Origin: Flavobacteriales bacterium
GTDB taxonomy: Bacteria > Bacteroidota > Bacteroidia > Flavobacteriales_F > PHOS-HE28
NCBI GenBank assembly: GCA_025455765.1
Contig: JALOLX010000029.1
Location: 1 to 15,428, forward strand
Direction: 5' to 3'
Length of the DNA stretch: 15,428 nt
Shown: one piece after another, positions 14,124 to 15,428 of the stretch
Position numbering within the stretch: the first letter of the stretch is position 1
How the letters are laid out: every line of letters starts with the position of its first letter
Position numbers and translations under genes: made by a program
The notes under the pieces: model-generated
The model's database searches: none
What the model saw: only the letters and a program-made list of their open reading frames with translations
Told to the model about the DNA's origin: nothing

Positions 14124-14411
14124 ATGGACCTCCTTCGCCTCATCAACGACCCGCACGCCACCATCGTGGACGTCCGCACCCCAGCCGAATTCCAAGGCGG
14201 CCATGTGGCGGGTTCGATCAACATCCCCTTGAACGAAGTGCCCCATCGCGTGGACGAGTTCCGCCAGATGGCACGCCCCCTGATCCTGTGCTGTGCCAGC
14301 GGCAACCGCAGCGGCCAGGCCACCTACTTCCTCGAACAGCACGGGCTGGAAGAGGTGTACAACGGCGGCGGCTGGTTGCAGGTGAACCATGCGATCGCCC
14401 AGAAAGCCTGA
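14124..14411 (+). CDS. Rhodanese-like sulfurtransferase
   Basis: 95 residues from ATG at 14124 (MDLLRLINDPHATIVDVRTP). A GTG at 14058 overlapping the regulator's stop would add 22 residues that do not look like rhodanese, so the shorter form is preferred, though translational coupling through the GTG cannot be excluded. Single rhodanese domain: VDVRTPAEFQGGHVAGSINI (15-34), active-site loop CASGNRS (57-63) with catalytic Cys 57, and YNGGGW near the end. It transfers sulfane sulfur through a Cys persulfide in the cytoplasm. Located between a Crp/Fnr regulator and thioredoxin, the natural reductant for such persulfides, in one operon. Confidence 0.93.
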   Translation: MDLLRLINDPHATIVDVRTPAEFQGGHVAGSINIPLNEVPHRVDEFRQMARPLILCCASGNRSGQATYFLEQHGLEEVYNGGGWLQVNHAIAQKA

Positions 14412-14417
14412 TCAGCC

Positions 14418-14717
14418 ATGAACAGCTTCCAGGAACTCATCAACAGCGACACACCGGTGCTGGTGGACTTCTACGCCGACTGGTGCGGACCGTGCCGCTC
14501 ACAAGCGCCCATCCTGAAGGAGGTGGCCGCTCAGGTGGAAGGGAAGGCCCGCGTGATCAAAGTGGATGTGGACCGCAACCCCGCCGTGGCCCAGGCCTAT
14601 GGCATCCGCAGCATCCCTTCGCTGATCATCTTCCGCAAGGGCCAGCCCGTGTGGCGTGCCACAGGTGTGCGCCAAGCCAACGAGCTGGTGGCCGAGCTCG
14701 ATAGGGCGGCCGCTTGA
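14418..14717 (+). CDS. Thioredoxin
   Basis: 99 residues, a complete thioredoxin fold without signal peptide, hence cytoplasmic. Active site WCGPC at 22-26 (DFYADWCGPCRSQAP) and the cis-proline loop IRSIPSLIIF with Pro 67. The gene starts 6 nt after the rhodanese stop and ends at a hairpin terminator, so Crp/Fnr, rhodanese and thioredoxin form a compact operon for thiol/sulfane-sulfur chemistry. It is slightly shorter than E. coli TrxA (108), which is common for accessory thioredoxins. The symbol is left blank because the paralogue identity is uncertain. Confidence 0.95.
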   Translation: MNSFQELINSDTPVLVDFYADWCGPCRSQAPILKEVAAQVEGKARVIKVDVDRNPAVAQAYGIRSIPSLIIFRKGQPVWRATGVRQANELVAELDRAAA

Positions 14718-14734
14718 CCGAGCCGGTGAACAAC

Positions 14735-14769
14735 GAAGAAGGCCCATGGTACTGCCACGGGCCTTCTTC
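14735..14769. terminator. Bidirectional hairpin terminator
   Basis: Arms GAAGAAGGCCC (14735-14745) and GGGCCTTCTTC (14759-14769) pair perfectly over 11 bp. The stem continues with TGG/CCA after one mismatch around a 5-nt loop. It lies between the convergent thioredoxin and beta-barrel genes, and the A-rich and T-rich arm ends suit both directions. Confidence 0.85.
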
Positions 14770-14788
14770 ACTTCGGTGCGCCAGACGC

Positions 14789-15418
14789 TTACTCGTTGTC
14801 GTCGTTGCCGATGTTGATGCCGAGGGTGAGGCCGTAGCTCACGTAGCGCGAATCGATGTTCGACAGGTTGGGGTTATCGTCCAGGATCCGCGATAGACCG
14901 AAGGATGCAGTGGGGCTGAGCGTGAAAAGACCCATGTCCAGGGCTAGGCCACCATCGATGTTCCAAGATCCACCGCGCATGTCACCTTCGTTCCAGGTCA
15001 GATCGTCGTCGCGGTAGTCCACGCTCATCAGCACGTCGTAGCTGGGGCCCAGCATCAGGCGTACGTCGAACTGGTAGGTGTCCACCAAACGATAACCCAC
15101 CTGTGCGCGCAGCTTCAAATTGGTGCGCACCAGGTTGTCCTCGGCGAGTACACTACCGGCTGCGCCGCCAGCGATGTCGGTGCTATAGGTCACTGCGGTG
15201 ACGCTTCGGCCCAGGAACGCACCGGGTTGAATGAACAGCCGGTCACCGAAGCGGGCGTCCAGGCCCAGTTGCCAGCCGACGTTGGCCTTGTAGCTGAATC
15301 CGTCGGGCGCTTGGGTGAGGCTTTGGAAAGTGAGACCAGCCTGTGGGTTGATCTGTACTTGTGCTTGGCTGGCCCCGAAGGCACCGGCCAGTAGGGCGGT
15401 CAGGATGAACTTTTTCAT
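14789..15418 (-). CDS. Outer-membrane beta-barrel (porin-family) protein
   Basis: 209 residues, start ATG at 15418. MKKFILTALLAGAFGASQAQ is a signal peptide cut at about residue 19-20. The mature part is a run of amphipathic beta strands with alternating aromatic and hydrophobic residues (PQAGLTFQSL, SYKANVGWQLGLDARFGDRL, FIQPGAFLGRS, LKLRAQVGYRLVD, SYGLTLGINIG at the C-terminus), typical of the small 8-10-stranded beta-barrels that Bacteroidetes annotate as porin-family or outer membrane protein beta-barrel domain. An acidic GNDDNE tail follows the last strand. The substrate is unknown. It converges on the thioredoxin operon across a shared terminator. The promoter lies beyond the right edge. 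Confidence 0.88.
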   Translation of the reverse strand: MKKFILTALLAGAFGASQAQVQINPQAGLTFQSLTQAPDGFSYKANVGWQLGLDARFGDRLFIQPGAFLGRSVTAVTYSTDIAGGAAGSVLAEDNLVRTNLKLRAQVGYRLVDTYQFDVRLMLGPSYDVLMSVDYRDDDLTWNEGDMRGGSWNIDGGLALDMGLFTLSPTASFGLSRILDDNPNLSNIDSRYVSYGLTLGINIGNDDNE

Positions 15419-15428
15419 GGTCTTGGTC

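Overview
The window looks like chromosomal DNA from a GC-rich member of the Bacteroidetes, probably Flavobacteriales-like. This rests on the RecA type, short-signal lipoproteins with a Cys lipobox, a Crp/Fnr regulator of the Bacteroidetes type, an RHS protein with a lipoprotein partner, an ORF6N protein, a porin-family beta-barrel and TTG / TAnnTTTG-like promoter elements. No rRNA, tRNA, CRISPR array, integrase or intact insertion sequence was seen.

Left backbone (1-6476). A secreted protein (running off the left edge) and a large lipoprotein form a translationally overlapping pair on the minus strand. A small four-helix membrane protein is divergent from them and converges on rarA (AAA+ ATPase acting at stalled forks). 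A 38-residue membrane mini-gene lies upstream of rarA. A 0.4 kb intergenic region with direct repeats and a palindrome then leads into recA, which ends at a strong terminator. A TPR lipoprotein gene follows.

Accessory region (6477-12783). This stretch is a patchwork. It holds a degraded RHS fragment, a 5'-truncated RHS gene with a distinct lower-GC C-terminal domain plus a lipoprotein that is probably its immunity partner, an ORF6N-domain gene with a perfect 27-bp palindrome in front, and a two-gene operon (Schlafen AlbA_2/GHKL-type ATP-binding protein plus ParA-like ATPase, ATGA overlap). The last 126 bp of the TPR lipoprotein gene recurs at the far end (12784-12909), and the last 78 bp recurs in the middle (10168-10245), all in the same orientation. 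The RHS module and the AlbA_2-ParA module are therefore each bracketed by TPR gene 3' ends. Further short repeats recur at the same junctions (6549-6840, 9187-9308, 10311-10437). This looks like accretion of exchangeable modules at a hotspot at the 3' end of the TPR gene. The best candidates for an undescribed system are the AlbA_2-ParA pair (possible anti-phage function, inferred only), the RHS C-terminal domain/immunity pair, and the TPR-tail junction structure itself.

Right backbone (12910-15428). A small secreted protein is divergent from a Crp/Fnr regulator, which is followed by tightly spaced rhodanese and thioredoxin genes (sulfur/redox operon). A bidirectional hairpin terminator separates them from a convergent outer-membrane beta-barrel gene at the right edge.
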